64,000 nt of DNA from Chelydra serpentina. Lineage: Eukaryota > Chordata > Testudines > Chelydridae. Location of the stretch: NCBI GenBank assembly GCA_037349315.1, contig JBAIAC010000001.1, positions 930,001-994,000 on the forward strand, given 5' to 3'. Numbering within the stretch: the first letter of the stretch is position 1; each line of letters starts with the position of its first letter. Position numbers and translations under genes: made by a program. Shown here one piece after another: positions 47,261 through 62,448 of this stretch. A model generated the notes under the pieces. The model did no database searches. It saw only the letters and a list, made by a program, of their open reading frames with translations, and was not told the origin of the DNA.

Positions 47261-48433
47261 CTCTAGGACAACTGTTACAAAGCAATACTTCAGCTGCCTC
47301 ACCGTGGCCTTTTACTTGCTTCTTTTGCCTGTGCTAGGTCAACAGCTACTTTCTCTTGCAGCCTTCCTGCTTCTCATCTACATTAACTTCATTGTGTTAT
47401 GGCTATGGTTAGTTGCTCATCTGTCAAAGCACTCTAGTTACACCTTACATTTCACTGGCATTGCTTACTTTTCTGTTTGAGCTGCATTTCTATTTTCTGG
47501 ATCTCTGTATGGCTCAACTAAGCTCTCGCAATTTGCCATTTAGCCATACTTGGAGTTTGTTTCTTGCATTTCTGCTTACCTGTTTTTTTGAGGATTATTA
47601 TTAATAATAATACTATATTGAATAGGAGCCCCACTCATAGACCAGTACTTTCCTACCTCTGGGCTGTATAGCCTCTAATCTGTCCTCTGCCTGATCCAAA
47701 GCAGAGACTTAAACCCGTCTCCCATCTGAGTGCCCAATGTCCTATACAATGATTGGGGTGGATTAGGCAGCTGAGAATGGGATTCAAAAAGCCAACAAGA
47801 TGAGTGGGAAGACACCAAAGCTAATGAGAAGGATGTAACCTAAGTTTAAGGTCTTGTCTACATGGTGCATTAGTGTACACAAGCCAGGTGTAAATACTAT
47901 GGCTGACCAGTGGGTCACACAATAACTGGCCCTGTGGAACCTGCTGCCTGCTCTAAAAGTTCCTGAGTGCATCCTAGCATTGTACTGGGCTGAAGGGAGA
48001 TCCTTCTCTCTGCTCAGAATTCACAACTGGGACCCTTCTCCTGGAGTTAGGTACTGAAGCTGTGTGTTTTGGAAGAAATGCTGCTGCTGCATTATGCCCC
48101 CACCCCCACCTGTGATGTGGGAGATGTGTGTTCAGTTCCTCTCCAGCTAATGTGGAGAAGGATTTTGAATTTGGGTCTCCCACCTCTCAGGACTATGCCT
48201 TAATCCCTGAGCTATGGGATATGCTGGGGTGGGTCACTCTCAATTTCTCCTGTTGGAGCTGTTCCACTGTGGATAAATTATTAAAGGAATAATTATATAG
48301 GCATTGGACCAGCAGGAGAGTTGAGTGGCTCTATAGTCTAGAGTAGGGCATTCCCCTGCAGGTGAGAAACCTAAATTCAACTCCCTTCTGCCCCTCAAGC
48401 AGGGGGGAGAATTGAATGTTGGTCTCCCACATC

Positions 48434-48548
48434 TAGGGTGACCAGATAGCAAGGGTGGAAAATTGGGATGGGGGGTAATAGGCACCTACATAAGACAGCC
48501 CCAAATCTTGGAACTGTCCCTATAAAATCAGGACATCTGGTCACCCTA
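48434..48548. mobile_element. small hAT MITE (115 bp), sister of 2068-2196
   Basis: TIRs TAGGGTGACCAGAT and ATCTGGTCACCCTA, flanks CCCACATC (48426-48433) and CCCACACC (48549-48556), 7 of 8. Confidence 0.88.
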
Positions 48549-48743
48549 CCCACACCCCACATGAATGCTCTAACCACGGACTAAAGGTTATAAGGGCGAG
48601 TGCCTCCTTGCCATTTTATGGGGGCTTAGAACGTGCTCTAAGCGTGACTCCTGCTGGGGTTTAGGTACCAAGCTGCTGGGTGGTGTATGGACTTAGCTGC
48701 TGAAATTTGGGCGGTGCTTTTCCATCAGAGAGGTAGGCACCTA

Positions 48744-49425
48744 GGCCTGGTCTACACTACATGATTATTTCGGAATTAGTCACGTTATACTGAATTAAAA
48801 CTGAATCCCTGTTATGTCTAAATTAATGGCTCTTAAATCCGGTTTCTGTACTCCACCTCGGCAAGGGGAGTAGCGCTAAATTCGGCATCGCTGTTCCGGA
48901 TTTGAGGTACTGTGGACGCAATTCAATGCTATTGGCCTCCGGGAGCTATCCCGGAATGCTCCATTGTGACCACTCTGGACAGCACTTTCAACTCAGATGC
49001 ACTAGCCAGGTAGTCAGGAAAAGCCCCAGGAACTTTTGAATTTGGCCAGCATGGCGAGCTCATCAGCACAGGAGACCATGCAGAGCTCATCAGCACAGGT
49101 GACTGTGCAGTCCCAGAATCGCAAAAGAGCTCCAGCATAGACCAAACGGGAGGTACTGGATCTGATCGCAGTATGGGGAGAAGAATCTGAGCAGGCAGAC
49201 CGCCGTTCAAAAAAAACGGAATTCTTAACCCAGAATTCCAATGGACAGCAGAGACTGCAGGAACTGTGGGATAGCTACCCACAGTGCACTGCTAGCCACG
49301 GTATTGTGGACGCACTGCCCCGAATTGACGTATTTAGTGGGGACACACAAGATCGAATGTATAAAATCGCTTCTGAAAAATCTAATAGAATAATTTCTAT
49401 ATAATTTCGTAGTGTAGACATACCC
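48744..49425 (+). mobile_element. Harbinger element (682 bp) with MYB/SANT-like gene fragment
   Basis: Ends GGCCTGGTCTACACTAC and GTAGTGTAGACATACCC, flanks CTA (48741-48743, 49426-49428). On the plus strand at about 49051-49270 it reads MASSSAQETMQSSSAQ, and after one stop TKREVLDLIAVWGEESEQAD, then LQELWDSYPQ. This resembles the trihelix/MYB-like DNA-binding protein that accompanies Harbinger transposases. It is a deletion derivative, not autonomous. Confidence 0.82.
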
Positions 49426-49450
49426 CTAGGGACTTTAGGTGCCTCTAGGG

Positions 49451-49891
49451 CAGTGGTCCCCGAGAGTTTCATGGTTGCAGCTCCCAGGGGTGGATAGGGG
49501 TAAGGGGGCCAAGGCTGGGGAGGTCATAGCTGGGAGCGGGTCTGGGGCTGGGAATGGAGCGGGGGGCTGGGCCAGAGGTGGAAGCCACAGCTGGGTCACG
49601 GTCAGGGGCCAAAGCAGGGGCCGGGAATGGAGCCACAGCCGGAGGCTGAGGCTAGGGGCAGGACAGAGTGGAAGCTGTGGCTGGGCCATGGTTGGGGGCC
49701 AAAGCTGGGGCTAGGAATGGTGCTGCAGCTGGGAGCTGGGGGGACTCCGGCAGAGTTGGGGGGTGGAGCGTGACTGGGTCGTGCTCCCTCCTGGGCCCCC
49801 TGTGGGGGCTGCCCCAGGCCTTGTTGTGTCCTTCCTGAATGTTCCTCTGCACCCCTCAGGGGGGGTGCACCCCACAGTCTGGGGCCCACTG
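49451..49891. mobile_element. hAT MITE (441 bp), GC-rich
   Basis: Termini CAGTGGTCCCC and GGGGCCCACTG with perfect 8-bp flanks CTCTAGGG (49443-49450, 49892-49899). The G-rich interior has imperfect repeats of 'ggctgggccatgg' type. The Pro-rich minus-strand frames here are artefacts of composition. Confidence 0.92.
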
Positions 49892-50288
49892 CTCTAGGGT
49901 AAGGGGCAGCTGAGCAAGGGTTTTGTGAATGACAGTGATGCCTTTGGGAATCTATCCCTTCATAGTTAGTTTAAATGCAAAGCATGAGGGTTGCTATTCC
50001 TTATACTTTTTATCCTGGTTTGTGATCTTTGAGGTGGTTGTTCATATTATTTTTCTTTAAAATCTGTTAAATTTTCTGACCTGTATTTATTGAGCGTAAT
50101 ATCCTCATCAACACTCCAGCCTTGATAGCCAAGTACTGAGAGTGTTTTAGCCTAGTCTTTGTGTTGCTACATAAATGGATTTTGGATGCAGTGTGGCAGC
50201 ATGCTCTGAGAAGATGCTAAACACAGTGTTGCAATGGGGTTGGAGCATACCTGTTTACAAAATTCTTGATTAGTAAAATAAGGAGTTA

Positions 50289-54231
<3,943 letters not shown>

Positions 54232-54335
54232 CTTGTCCATGTGGCCCATGTGACCTTTTCTATTAGTATGGCATCTACCACTTGCTTTCCCAATGGCACC
54301 TCATGAACCTGACGTTTATAGGCACCGGTTGATAC
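54232..54335 (-). CDS. EML6: EML6 coding exon
   Basis: 104 nt, minus-strand acceptor ATTCAG, donor GTGATA. Encodes VSTGAYKRQVHEVPLGKQVV, then DAILIEKVTWATWT plus AG. Ser-Thr-Gly-Ala-Tyr and the Trp-Ala-x-Trp-Thr end, leading into Ser-Ile-Leu-Gly-Asp-Glu of the next exon, match the EML family blade junction. Upstream exons of the gene are not found up to 64000 and must lie beyond the window. Confidence 0.94.
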
Positions 54336-54730
54336 CTGAATGTAGAAAGAGCATATTAACCTTTCCATAAATGTATTTTGATGTTATTTCAATATTTAAA
54401 AATTAAAAGTTTATTTCTTAACAGTAATGGTCTCCATATGTACAATATAGCAATACGTTTATAGCTTTCCTTGGGCTTCTGTAATTGAGTTATATACAAT
54501 ATAAACTAATCACAACAAATTTACAGTATGAATTAACGATTTGGCTATTGAATGCGCAGCTCATACTAATAATCCATTGCTGATGAATAATCTCTCAATC
54601 AGATTATTATCTGTACTATCTCACATCTTCCTGTCAAAGTTGGCAGCATCAAAGACACCTTGGAGAGAAACCATGAACCATTTGGGTTCATGTACTTTAG
54701 TACTGTTGACTGACAAAAATATGTGAGATA

Positions 54731-55143
54731 TGTTGTGGAAGTCGGTAGCGGGAATTTGGATGCAGGTCTCTATATGAGCAAGAGTCAGGCTAACTCTAAT
54801 AACGCGAGATTTGTAGAAGCAGGGCTCACGTCAGAAGCGGGTGGAAAGACAGCAGAGTAGAGTCAGCGTGACCCAGCCTTGAGATAGCTATGTTTTGAGA
54901 ACAGAAGTAGGCAAGGAATGGGCAAGACATAATATAAACAAACTGCAGTTGTTGATCATTACTGTATGTAACAAAAGGTATAAATGCTTGCCTTAATTGT
55001 TTATCTTTTGAGAGACCTGCCTAGGAGGGGGAAACCCTCGGTCCTAGTGCACTCTCTCCCTCATGTGCAATTGCTTGAGTTAATAAACTGTATCTGCCTT
55101 GCTGCACCCAAAGAAAGAGTGAGAACTCTGTTTTTCTCCGACA
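54731..55143 (+). mobile_element. endogenous retrovirus 5' LTR (about 413 bp)
   Basis: The end CCGACA at 55138-55143 is followed three bases later by a primer-binding site. Inside are TATAAA (54979-54984) and AATAAA (55082-55087), properly ordered for U3-R-U5. The left edge (TGTTGTGG at 54731) is approximate, since no target duplication or second LTR is available. Confidence 0.75.
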
Positions 55144-55146
55144 ATT

Positions 55147-55164
55147 TGGGGGCTCGTCTGGGAT
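55147..55164 (+). other. tRNA-Pro primer-binding site
   Basis: TGGGGGCTCGTCTGGGAT matches the complement of the tRNA-Pro 3' end in 17 of 18 positions. This site is typical of gammaretrovirus-like (class I) elements. Confidence 0.9.
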
Positions 55165-56847
55165 GGCAATGCCTGCTGGGACAGCAGCAGCTGCTGCGGA
55201 TCGTTCCCCTTCGAACCCCATGGTGCCACAATAGAGGTAAGAGGCCTTTTGAACTCTCTATTGGGGTGTCGGAGGAGGACTGTCCGTGGGGCCGTCTGTC
55301 CCTGTTGGGCTTACGCCAGCTGAACTTATTGATTGTGCAGCAAGATTAGATGCAGAGCGGTGCTGGGGAACTGTTTTGCCACCCCCACTAAGGTTAGTTT
55401 GATGTGGTGCTGGGGACTTAGTTTTGCCACCCCCAATAAGGTTAATGCATAAGGTTAATGCATTAGGTTACTGCACCGGTGCTGAGGGGTTGTTACCGCC
55501 TCAAGGGTTGTATTAAGTCCGGACATAAAGTATTAAGGTTACTGAATATGAGAGATGCATCGTAGTGTGAAGATTAGAGGCCTTGGTGTATGTGTGTGTG
55601 TGTGTGTGTGTCAGTGTGAGTGAGGGCCACCGAAAGACACCCAGAGAACCCTGAGAAGCGGTCAGCTCGTGACCAGGGATTTCTCTAACGCAAGCTTGGT
55701 GGCTGCATCATAGTGGATTGGTAAAATATCCAACCCAAGGCTGATGTCTCTGCATGGCATGCCTGGCGAGGGGTCTGCCTGGGTCTAGGATTGTGTGACC
55801 CCATCTTTCTTCCCTCTTCTTCTCCCCGTCTGAACCACTGACTAGTCTAATCACCTCACCGGAGGCAATTAGAGTATGCGGCTTCGTCTTTCTGAGGCTA
55901 GCCAATGCATTTCCCAAAGGGGGTGTAGGAGGGTCGTGGACATCCTATAGATCTTTCCTGTGTGAGTGCCTGAGGGGAGAGAGTGAGAATTTCCTTAGCT
56001 CATGAGCTGCTGAGCAGACAGGGCACCTCCCCCGGTGTGTGTGATTGGAAAATGGGTGGGGGACAGTCTAAGAATTCCCCCTCACCCCCGAAGGGTACCC
56101 CTTTGTACCACTTGTATGTGTATTATGGTCCTAGAACCTGCAGGTATTTAAAAAAATTGGAATTTTTACACGCGTGATAATCCATCTAAACAATTCCCAC
56201 TAGAAGGTACCTTCGATTTAGATAAATTTACATACTTTAGAGGAACCCTTACATTACCAAAAGGTCTCTGATACACAAGGGGAGCAATTTGTCTATAGCA
56301 TCCGGATGCCTCCCTGCCCAAACCACTTCGTTAACCCCTCTGCTCCTTTATATTCCCAATTAGTTAAGGAGGGAAAGGAACGGGTTAATTTGACAATTCA
56401 GCTTGGCCCAGAGATAAAGAGAAAGCTGCTTTGCATTCAAGGTCAAGAATCGACACAGACCATGCCAAGCACAAAGAAAAACTGCTTTCAGTCACAGCTG
56501 GCTGTGAAAAAATATAGACAGAGGTAAACCAAAGGCAATACAAGTTACAGGACTGAGATTACATTTGCAAAGCTTGGCTGCCCAGTAAGACCCAACGGTC
56601 TGCCTTTGCAGCCCTGGAGCTGGTGTGGTTTGGTGACGCTGAAGAAGACACAGGCAGCCGGCCTGGACTGGAATACTGAGCAAAGGTCTCTGAAAGGGAT
56701 GCCCCTAGAGACCCCAAGGGAAAACACCCAAGAGCGGAAACAAGTTGGAGATTTTTGCTGCGTACCTCTGGACAACCTGTGCACAGGATAACCTCCGTCC
56801 ACCTCTCTCTCTCTCTCTCTCTGTGTCTCTCCTACCCCTCGGTTTGG
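55165..56847 (+). pseudogene. ERV leader and broken gag start
   Basis: The leader contains a splice-donor-like GAGGTAAG (about 55234-55241) and a (GT)n tract (55587-55611). A Gag-like start at 56052 reads Met-Gly-Gly-Gly-Gln-Ser-Lys, a myristoylation-type matrix N-terminus, and stops after about 41 codons (TGA near 56175). Beyond it (56178-56847) only short frames and a (CT)n tract (56802-56822) are seen; I could not assign them to pol or env. The internal region ends where a Gypsy LTR begins. Non-functional remnant. Confidence 0.65.
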
Positions 56848-57912
56848 TGTGACGGTGCTGCCCGTAGGAGCCCGCTGAGGTCACTCAATCAGGGTGAACT
56901 GCAAACAGAATGGGGCAAACAAACCCCAAACACTGGTGGATATTCCAATAGTCAGGATTTACCAAGCCAGCACAAAACAGCTTCTATAGTACCTCACTGG
57001 TTACTAAGAAGTCCAAACAATGCAGTTTCCTTGAAGTGCCCAGCCTCCAGCCACTATCAGATATGATGGTGATTACTGTAAATCTGAATTCATCATATAC
57101 AAGAAAAGGTTCTTCCAATCCCAAAGGATCAGCCCCAAATCCAGGTCAAATAATAACTTAGATCTTACCCCAAATACACGCTTCCAGTCATTTCTTATTA
57201 ACTAAACTAAAATTTATTAAAAAAGAAAGAGAGAGAGTGTTGGTTAATAGATCAGTATACATACAGATTTGAATTCAATATTTGAGGTTCAGATACATCG
57301 CAAAGATGAGCTTGTAGTTGCCAAAAGTCCTTTTAGAAATAGTCCATAAATTATAGTCCAATGTCCATATTCAGGGTGACTCCAGTCAGTGACTGGGGAT
57401 CTCAATCCTTATGGCTCAGGGTTTCCCCTTCTTGAAACGCAAAGCAGATCTGAGATGAAGAAGGATCGTGTCCCAGGGTCTTTATACATTTACAGCAGCC
57501 TTTTGGCCTGAGAAAACAATAGGCTTAACTTTCCTTCTTCCAAACATCATGGCAATTAGCATAGGATAATTTATCCATTACACAGTTCAGACACAGGTTA
57601 TCACAATCTTCAGAGAGACATAGACAATAATACCATTTCACTTAAATATCTTCCTAAATGTTAATATTCCTTTTTTGATCTTTGAATCAAAGCTATAGCC
57701 ATAGACAAGACTTGTTTGCTTACATCACAAGAGCTGAACAAACATCTACCCTTCTATCTCTAGCAATGCAGGCTTGCATTTCAAAGCACTATTCATTTAC
57801 ATATCTTTCTAACCATTCTTTAAAGTTCGGCCATGGGTCAGGTCAGTCTGAGGTCATTAACTCTTTTTGGCCCTGTCACCTTTCAATGAGATATTATACT
57901 CATAACATCACA
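56848..57912 (-). mobile_element. Gypsy (Gmr1-like) 3' LTR (1,065 bp)
   Basis: Begins TGTGACGG and ends ATCACA on the plus strand, with a 5-bp TGTGA/TCACA inverted end. Adjacent on the right, read on the minus strand, is the purine-rich ATTGGGGG, a polypurine tract, marking this as the 3' LTR of a minus-strand element. The first 160 bp are about 97% identical to the partner LTR at 63621. Confidence 0.9.
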
Positions 57913-57949
57913 CCCCCAATGCAAAATTGATGCAGAAAGGGATGACACA

Positions 57950-58390
57950 AACATCACTGAGTGCATCCTAAGAACTCCCCATCCGGGACAATGCATCAGC
58001 TACAACATTCTCCTGCCCCCTTATGTGGATTATATCCATTTCATACTCTTGAAGGGCTAAACTCCAACGCAGCAACCTGGAGTTGGTACCCTTGGCCTTG
58101 TGCAGCCAAACCAGAGGGGCATGATCACTCAACAAGTGAATTTTTTGTTGTATAAATAGGGCTTAAGCTGCCTGACAGCCCAGACAATGGCATAACATTC
58201 CTTCTCAATGGTAGCGTAATTTTGTTCAGTGGGGAACAATTTCTTACTTAGGTACGCCACAGGATGTCTCGTACCCCCTGCCCTCTCTTGCATTAGCACT
58301 GCCCTCAGCCCAATATTGGAAGCATCCGTACACAGCAAAAAAGGTTTTTCAAAATCTGGGCTGGCCAAAACAGGCTCTTTGGCCAAAACA
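57950..58390 (-). pseudogene. Gmr1-like Gypsy RNase H
   Basis: The frame at 58386-58129 reads from PVLASPDFEKPFLLCTDASN to VAYLSKKLFPTEQNYATIEK. This is the Thr-Asp-Ala-Ser catalytic start and the Glu-bearing helix of Ty3/Gypsy RNase H, followed by AIVWAVRQLKPYL. It continues in broken frames toward the 3' LTR. Confidence 0.85.
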
Positions 58391-58486
58391 CTTTTTATGC
58401 TTTGAAATCCCTGCTCACAGGCCTCAGTCCATTGTACCCGGTCTGGTTTTTCCTTTTTCGTTAGGTCTGCGATGGGAGCAACAATG

Positions 58487-59098
58487 TCACTGAATCCCTT
58501 TACAAACCTCCTGTAATAGTTGGCCAGACCAATGAACGATTGGACCTGCTTTTTTAGTTCTAGGGGTAGGCCAGTTCTTAATGGCCTCCACCTTCAAAGG
58601 CTCAGGGCGCAGCTGTCCATTGCCCACCCTGTGCCCCAGGTTGATCACCTCAGCAGCCCCCATCCTGCATTTAGAAACTTTAACAGTTAGGTTGGCTTCC
58701 CTGAGCCGGTGCAACACAACCCCTATCTGGTTATGGTGATCTTGCCACGAATTGCTGAAGATGGCTAGGTTGTCTATATAGGCCCTTGCAAACTATTCTA
58801 ATCCCCTTAGAACATCATTTATAAGTCTCATGAAAGTAGCCCCTGAATTTCGCATCCCAAAGGGCAACACTTTGAACTCATACAGGCCCGATTCCACTAT
58901 GAAAGCGGATTTTTCTCATGTATCAGCATCTAGGGGTATTTGCCAGTACCCCCTAGTCAGACCCAGGGTGCTTATAAACTTTGTTCCTCCCCACCCAGTG
59001 TATCTAATAGATCCTCTATTCTGGGTGTGGGGTAAGGGTCAGGCTGAGTTATAGCATTTAGCTTCCTATAATCCACACAAAATTTCATGGTTTTATCA
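58487..59098 (-). pseudogene. Gmr1-like Gypsy RT, C-terminal part
   Basis: Minus-strand translation resumes after the CR1 with KTMKFCVDYRKLNAIT, then a palm region with AYIDNLAIFS, where the catalytic pair should be Asp-Asp, and finally LHRLREANLTVKVSKCRMGA. Broken by stops and frameshifts. Confidence 0.82.
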
Positions 59099-60066
59099 TA
59101 GAATCATAGAATCATAGAATCTCAGGGTTGGAAGGGACCTCAGGAGGTCATCTAGTCCAACCCCCTGCTCAAAGCAGGACCAACCCCAACTAAATCATCC
59201 CAGCCAGGGCTTTGTCAAGCCTGACCTTAAAAACCTCTAAGGAAGGAGATTCCACCACCTCCCTAGGTAACCCATTCCAGTTCTTCACCACCCTACTAGT
59301 GAAAAAGTTTATCCTAATATCCAACCTAAACCTCCCCCTCTGCAACTTGAGACCATTACTCCTTGTTCTGTCATCTTCTACCACTGAGAACAGTCTAGAT
59401 CCATCCTCTTTGGAACCCCCTTTCAGGTAGTTGAAAGCAGCTATCAAATCCCCCCTCATTCTTCTCTTCTGCAGGCTAAACAATCCCAGTTCCCTCAGCC
59501 TCTCCTCATAAGTCAGGTGCTCCAGTCCCCTAATCATTTTTGTTGCCCTCCGCTGGACTCTTTCCAATTTATCCACATCCTTCTTGTAGTGTGGGGCCCA
59601 AAACTGGACACAATACTCCAAATGAGGCCTCACCAGTGCCGAATAGAGGGGAATAATCACGTCCCTCGATCTGCTGGAAATGCCCCTACTTATACAACCC
59701 AAAATGCCATTAGCCTTCTTGGCAACAAGGGCGCACTGTTGACTCATATTCAGCTTTTCGTCCACCGTAACCCCTAGGTCCTTTTCTGCAGAACTGCTGC
59801 CCAGCCATTCGGTCCCTAGTCTGTAGCAGTGCATGGGATTCTTCCGTCCTAAGTGCAGGACTCGGCACTTGTCCTTGTTGAACCTCATCAGATTTCTTTT
59901 GGCCCAATCCTCTAATTTGTCTAGGTCCCTCTGTATCCTATCCCTACCCTCCAGCGTATCAACCACTCCTCCCAGTTTAGTGTCATCTGCAAACTTGCTA
60001 AGGGTGCAGTCCACACCAACCTCCAGATCGTTAATGAAGATATTGAACAAAACCGGTGCCAAAACC
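59099..60066 (-). mobile_element. CR1 LINE inserted in the Gypsy RT
   Basis: About 970 bp; tail at 59099-59125 (three GAATCATA-type repeats on the plus strand) and a 5' truncation in RT next to the Gypsy peptide PILMVPKK. The minus frame carries FADDTKLGG through [14 protein letters not shown] without a stop, closely matching 51.6-52.5 kb. The insertion fuses the Gypsy and CR1 frames into an artificial 370-codon ORF (60302-59190). Confidence 0.95.
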
Positions 60067-60302
60067 TTCTTTGGCACCATCAAAATGGGAGAAGCGAAGG
60101 GGCTCATGGATCGGGTAATTACTCCCATTGTCAACATGCTTTCCACCTCTTCCTGGATCTGTCTCTGCATCTCTCCCTTGGCCCTGTAAGCTCTGCTAGG
60201 CGCTGGGCGGGGACCCACAGTCTGAATGGAGTGTGTCATCCTATCAGTGAGCCCTGGCTTGTTGGAGAATGTTCGCTTGTGGTGTTTTAACAACATCAGC
60301 AA
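60067..60302 (-). pseudogene. Gmr1-like Gypsy RT, N-terminal part
   Basis: Encodes [20 protein letters not shown] and [13 protein letters not shown], the start of the Ty3/Gypsy RT fold (Ser-Pro-x-x-Ser-Pro-x-x-Met-Val-x-Lys-Lys). Interrupted at this exact point by the CR1. Confidence 0.9.
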
Positions 60303-60583
60303 TTCCTTCCTTGGGGGAGGGGGGCCATCTCAATGCTCTCAAGAGGCGTCTCCTCCTGGCTTTCAGTCACCATGTCAATCAAAGGGACGGACATTGCCTC
60401 TTCCTCAGCGCCACAGATCATGTTCACATTTACCTCCCTTTCGTGGTAGGCTTTCATTCTGTTCACATGCACTGTTTGCACACTTCCCCGACCCTGGGGT
60501 CCCCTCACATCATAAGTAACCTCATTAATCCTCTCTATTACCTCCATGGGTCCAGTCCAAATGTCTTTCATTTTTTTTCCTGA
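60296..60583 (-). pseudogene. Gypsy integrase C-terminal GPY/F module
   Basis: After a frameshift relative to the integrase ORF, the minus frame reads IWTGPMEVIERINEVTYDVR and VHVNRMKAY. This is the GPY/F chromatin- or DNA-binding module that ends many Ty3/Gypsy integrases. It leads directly into RT, confirming the IN-RT order. Confidence 0.85.
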
Positions 60584-61982
60584 CGGGATCTAGCACCAAC
60601 ACCATGTCTCCTATTTCAAACACTCTTTCCTCAGCATTTCTGTCATACCACGCTTTCTGAGTATCCTGGCTCTCTTTCAGATTCTGCTGAACCAACTCCA
60701 TCATCTCTTGCACATTCTCCTTGAACCGAGCCACATATTCAGTCACTGGCTGTGCTGCCTCCTCAACATTACCTTCCCACGAGTCACGAACCAAATCTAG
60801 GGGCTCCTGGACCTGACTCCCATAGAGCAGTTCAAAGGGAGCAAACTTAGTAGACTCTTGGGGCACACTCCTGTACGCATATAATAGATATGGCAGCATA
60901 ACATCCCAGTCATTCTGGCGTCTATCCACATACATTTTTAACATCGATTTCAGGGTTCCATTGAACCTTTCCACCAGACCATTAGTCTGGGGGTGGTAGG
61001 GAGCTGCTTTCAGGTGCTTCGCCCCACATAACTCCCACAACTGCTTGTAAACCACAGACATAAAATTAGACCCACGGTCAGACAATATTTCTTTGGGAAA
61101 ACCCACCCTGCTAAAAATAGAGAACAAGGCCGTTGCCACTATCTCTGCCTCAATATGAGCCAACGCTACAGCCTCAGGATATCTGGTAGCGAAATCTACC
61201 AACACAAGGATGTATTTCTTCCCATTCCTGGAAGGTTTGGGGAGTGGTCCCACAATATCCACAGACACCCTGGCAAAAGCCTCCCCAATAATGGGCAGAG
61301 GCTGGAGGGGCACCTTGCTAGGCCCCCTTAGCCCCTTACACCTCTGGCACAGTTCACAGCTCCTGCAATACTCTCTCACCGACCTAAAGAGGTGAGGCCA
61401 GTAGAAATTTTGCTCTAGCCTGTCACACGTTTTGCCTATACCAAGATGTCCTGCGAACGGACCATCATGAGCCAACTTCAACAAATCATTGCGATAACTC
61501 TCAGGTACCACGAGCTGTTCGCAAACTGCTGCTTGGGAAAGCGTCCTTCCCCTAGGAGGCTCCCTGTACAACAGCCCATCCTGCATGAAAAACCTGCCTC
61601 TCTCTTCACTAGCTGGGACCTGACTCTGAGCATCATTCCTGGCTTTCTCTAGTGACACATCACTCTGCTGGGCCATAATGAATTCCTTCTGGGTTTCGTT
61701 CAAATTCAGAACCATCTCTGGTACCTCAGACAAATCCTCGCCTGCCCCAGCCTGGGAGACACTCTCTGTCTGTTTGCAGTTCTCCCCACTGCCATCAGTT
61801 AGGGTATCTGCCACAGTCCCAAACTCCCTTTGCAACCTGGTTACCACATTAACTCGTCCAGGCACCTTCAATATGTTATTTCCTACCAAAATATCAGCAG
61901 GAATTAAATCCCAGACAGCAGCCTTCACATTCCCTTTAAAGCCATCCCACTCCAGGTGGATTCTAGCCATCGGCAGGTTCAC
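60525..61982 (-). CDS. Gmr1-like Gypsy protease end and integrase, 485-codon intact frame
   Basis: The longest intact frame in the window. The N-terminus (ADILVGNNI) is the end of the aspartic protease. The integrase zinc-binding part has paired His (LAHDGPFAGHLGIGKTCDRL) and Cys (CRSCELC). The catalytic core has VDIVGP, LSDRGSNF and LVERFNG, with exactly 35 residues between the second Asp and the Glu (D-D35-E), so all catalytic residues are kept. It integrates retroelement cDNA. Protein from this frame alone would lack RT, so the copy could only act in trans, if expressed. Confidence 0.93.
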   Translation of the reverse strand: MNLPMARIHLEWDGFKGNVKAAVWDLIPADILVGNNILKVPGRVNVVTRLQREFGTVADTLTDGSGENCKQTESVSQAGAGEDLSEVPEMVLNLNETQKEFIMAQQSDVSLEKARNDAQSQVPASEERGRFFMQDGLLYREPPRGRTLSQAAVCEQLVVPESYRNDLLKLAHDGPFAGHLGIGKTCDRLEQNFYWPHLFRSVREYCRSCELCQRCKGLRGPSKVPLQPLPIIGEAFARVSVDIVGPLPKPSRNGKKYILVLVDFATRYPEAVALAHIEAEIVATALFSIFSRVGFPKEILSDRGSNFMSVVYKQLWELCGAKHLKAAPYHPQTNGLVERFNGTLKSMLKMYVDRRQNDWDVMLPYLLYAYRSVPQESTKFAPFELLYGSQVQEPLDLVRDSWEGNVEEAAQPVTEYVARFKENVQEMMELVQQNLKESQDTQKAWYDRNAEERVFEIGDMVLVLDPVRKKNERHLDWTHGGNRED

Positions 61983-62448
61983 AGTATTGAGACAGTGCCA
62001 CTACTGTCACATACTCCCCTGGCAACATGTCCTCTGGCTTCACCAGATGTCCCTTAACTATAGTCACATCGGAGCCAGTATCTCGCCAGCCCGTGCATCC
62101 AACACCATTGAGCTTTGCCTCCTTAATAAACCTTTTACTCCCTTGCCACGCCTCAGTCCTAACATAACTGGTGAGCTCATCACCTCCTCCCATACTACTG
62201 GAGACTATGGGGTTGGCATTATCCACTGCTGTGCTTGCACCTGGACTCAAGGTGGTGCTGTTGTGGCTTGGTTCAGCCTGGGTGCTCAGAGTAAGGGAGC
62301 TGGTATGTACTGTGGCTTTTGGGGTTGCTGGTTTTGGGCTGCCCTTCAGGAGCGGGCAACCTGGTCTCATGTGGCCAAGCTCACCACAGTGATAGCATTT
62401 AACCTGTTTGTTCTTGGGGTGAGAGTTCCTACCCTCTGGGCCCCCCAA
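61963..62448 (-). pseudogene. Gypsy zinc knuckle and aspartic protease
   Basis: Minus frame with a CCHC knuckle (CYHCGELGHMRPGC) near 62400 and, about 90 residues on, GWRDTGSDVTIV, the Asp-Thr-Gly active site of a retropepsin. A frameshift at about 61970 separates it from the integrase frame. Confidence 0.88.

Noticed and set aside
49435..49889. Pro-rich frames of 84-95 codons
   Set aside because: Inside a GC-rich hAT MITE with exact ends and 8-bp duplication.
59190..60302. 370-codon minus-strand protein as one gene
   Set aside because: Its first 75 or so codons are Gypsy RT and the rest is CR1 RT joined at an insertion point.
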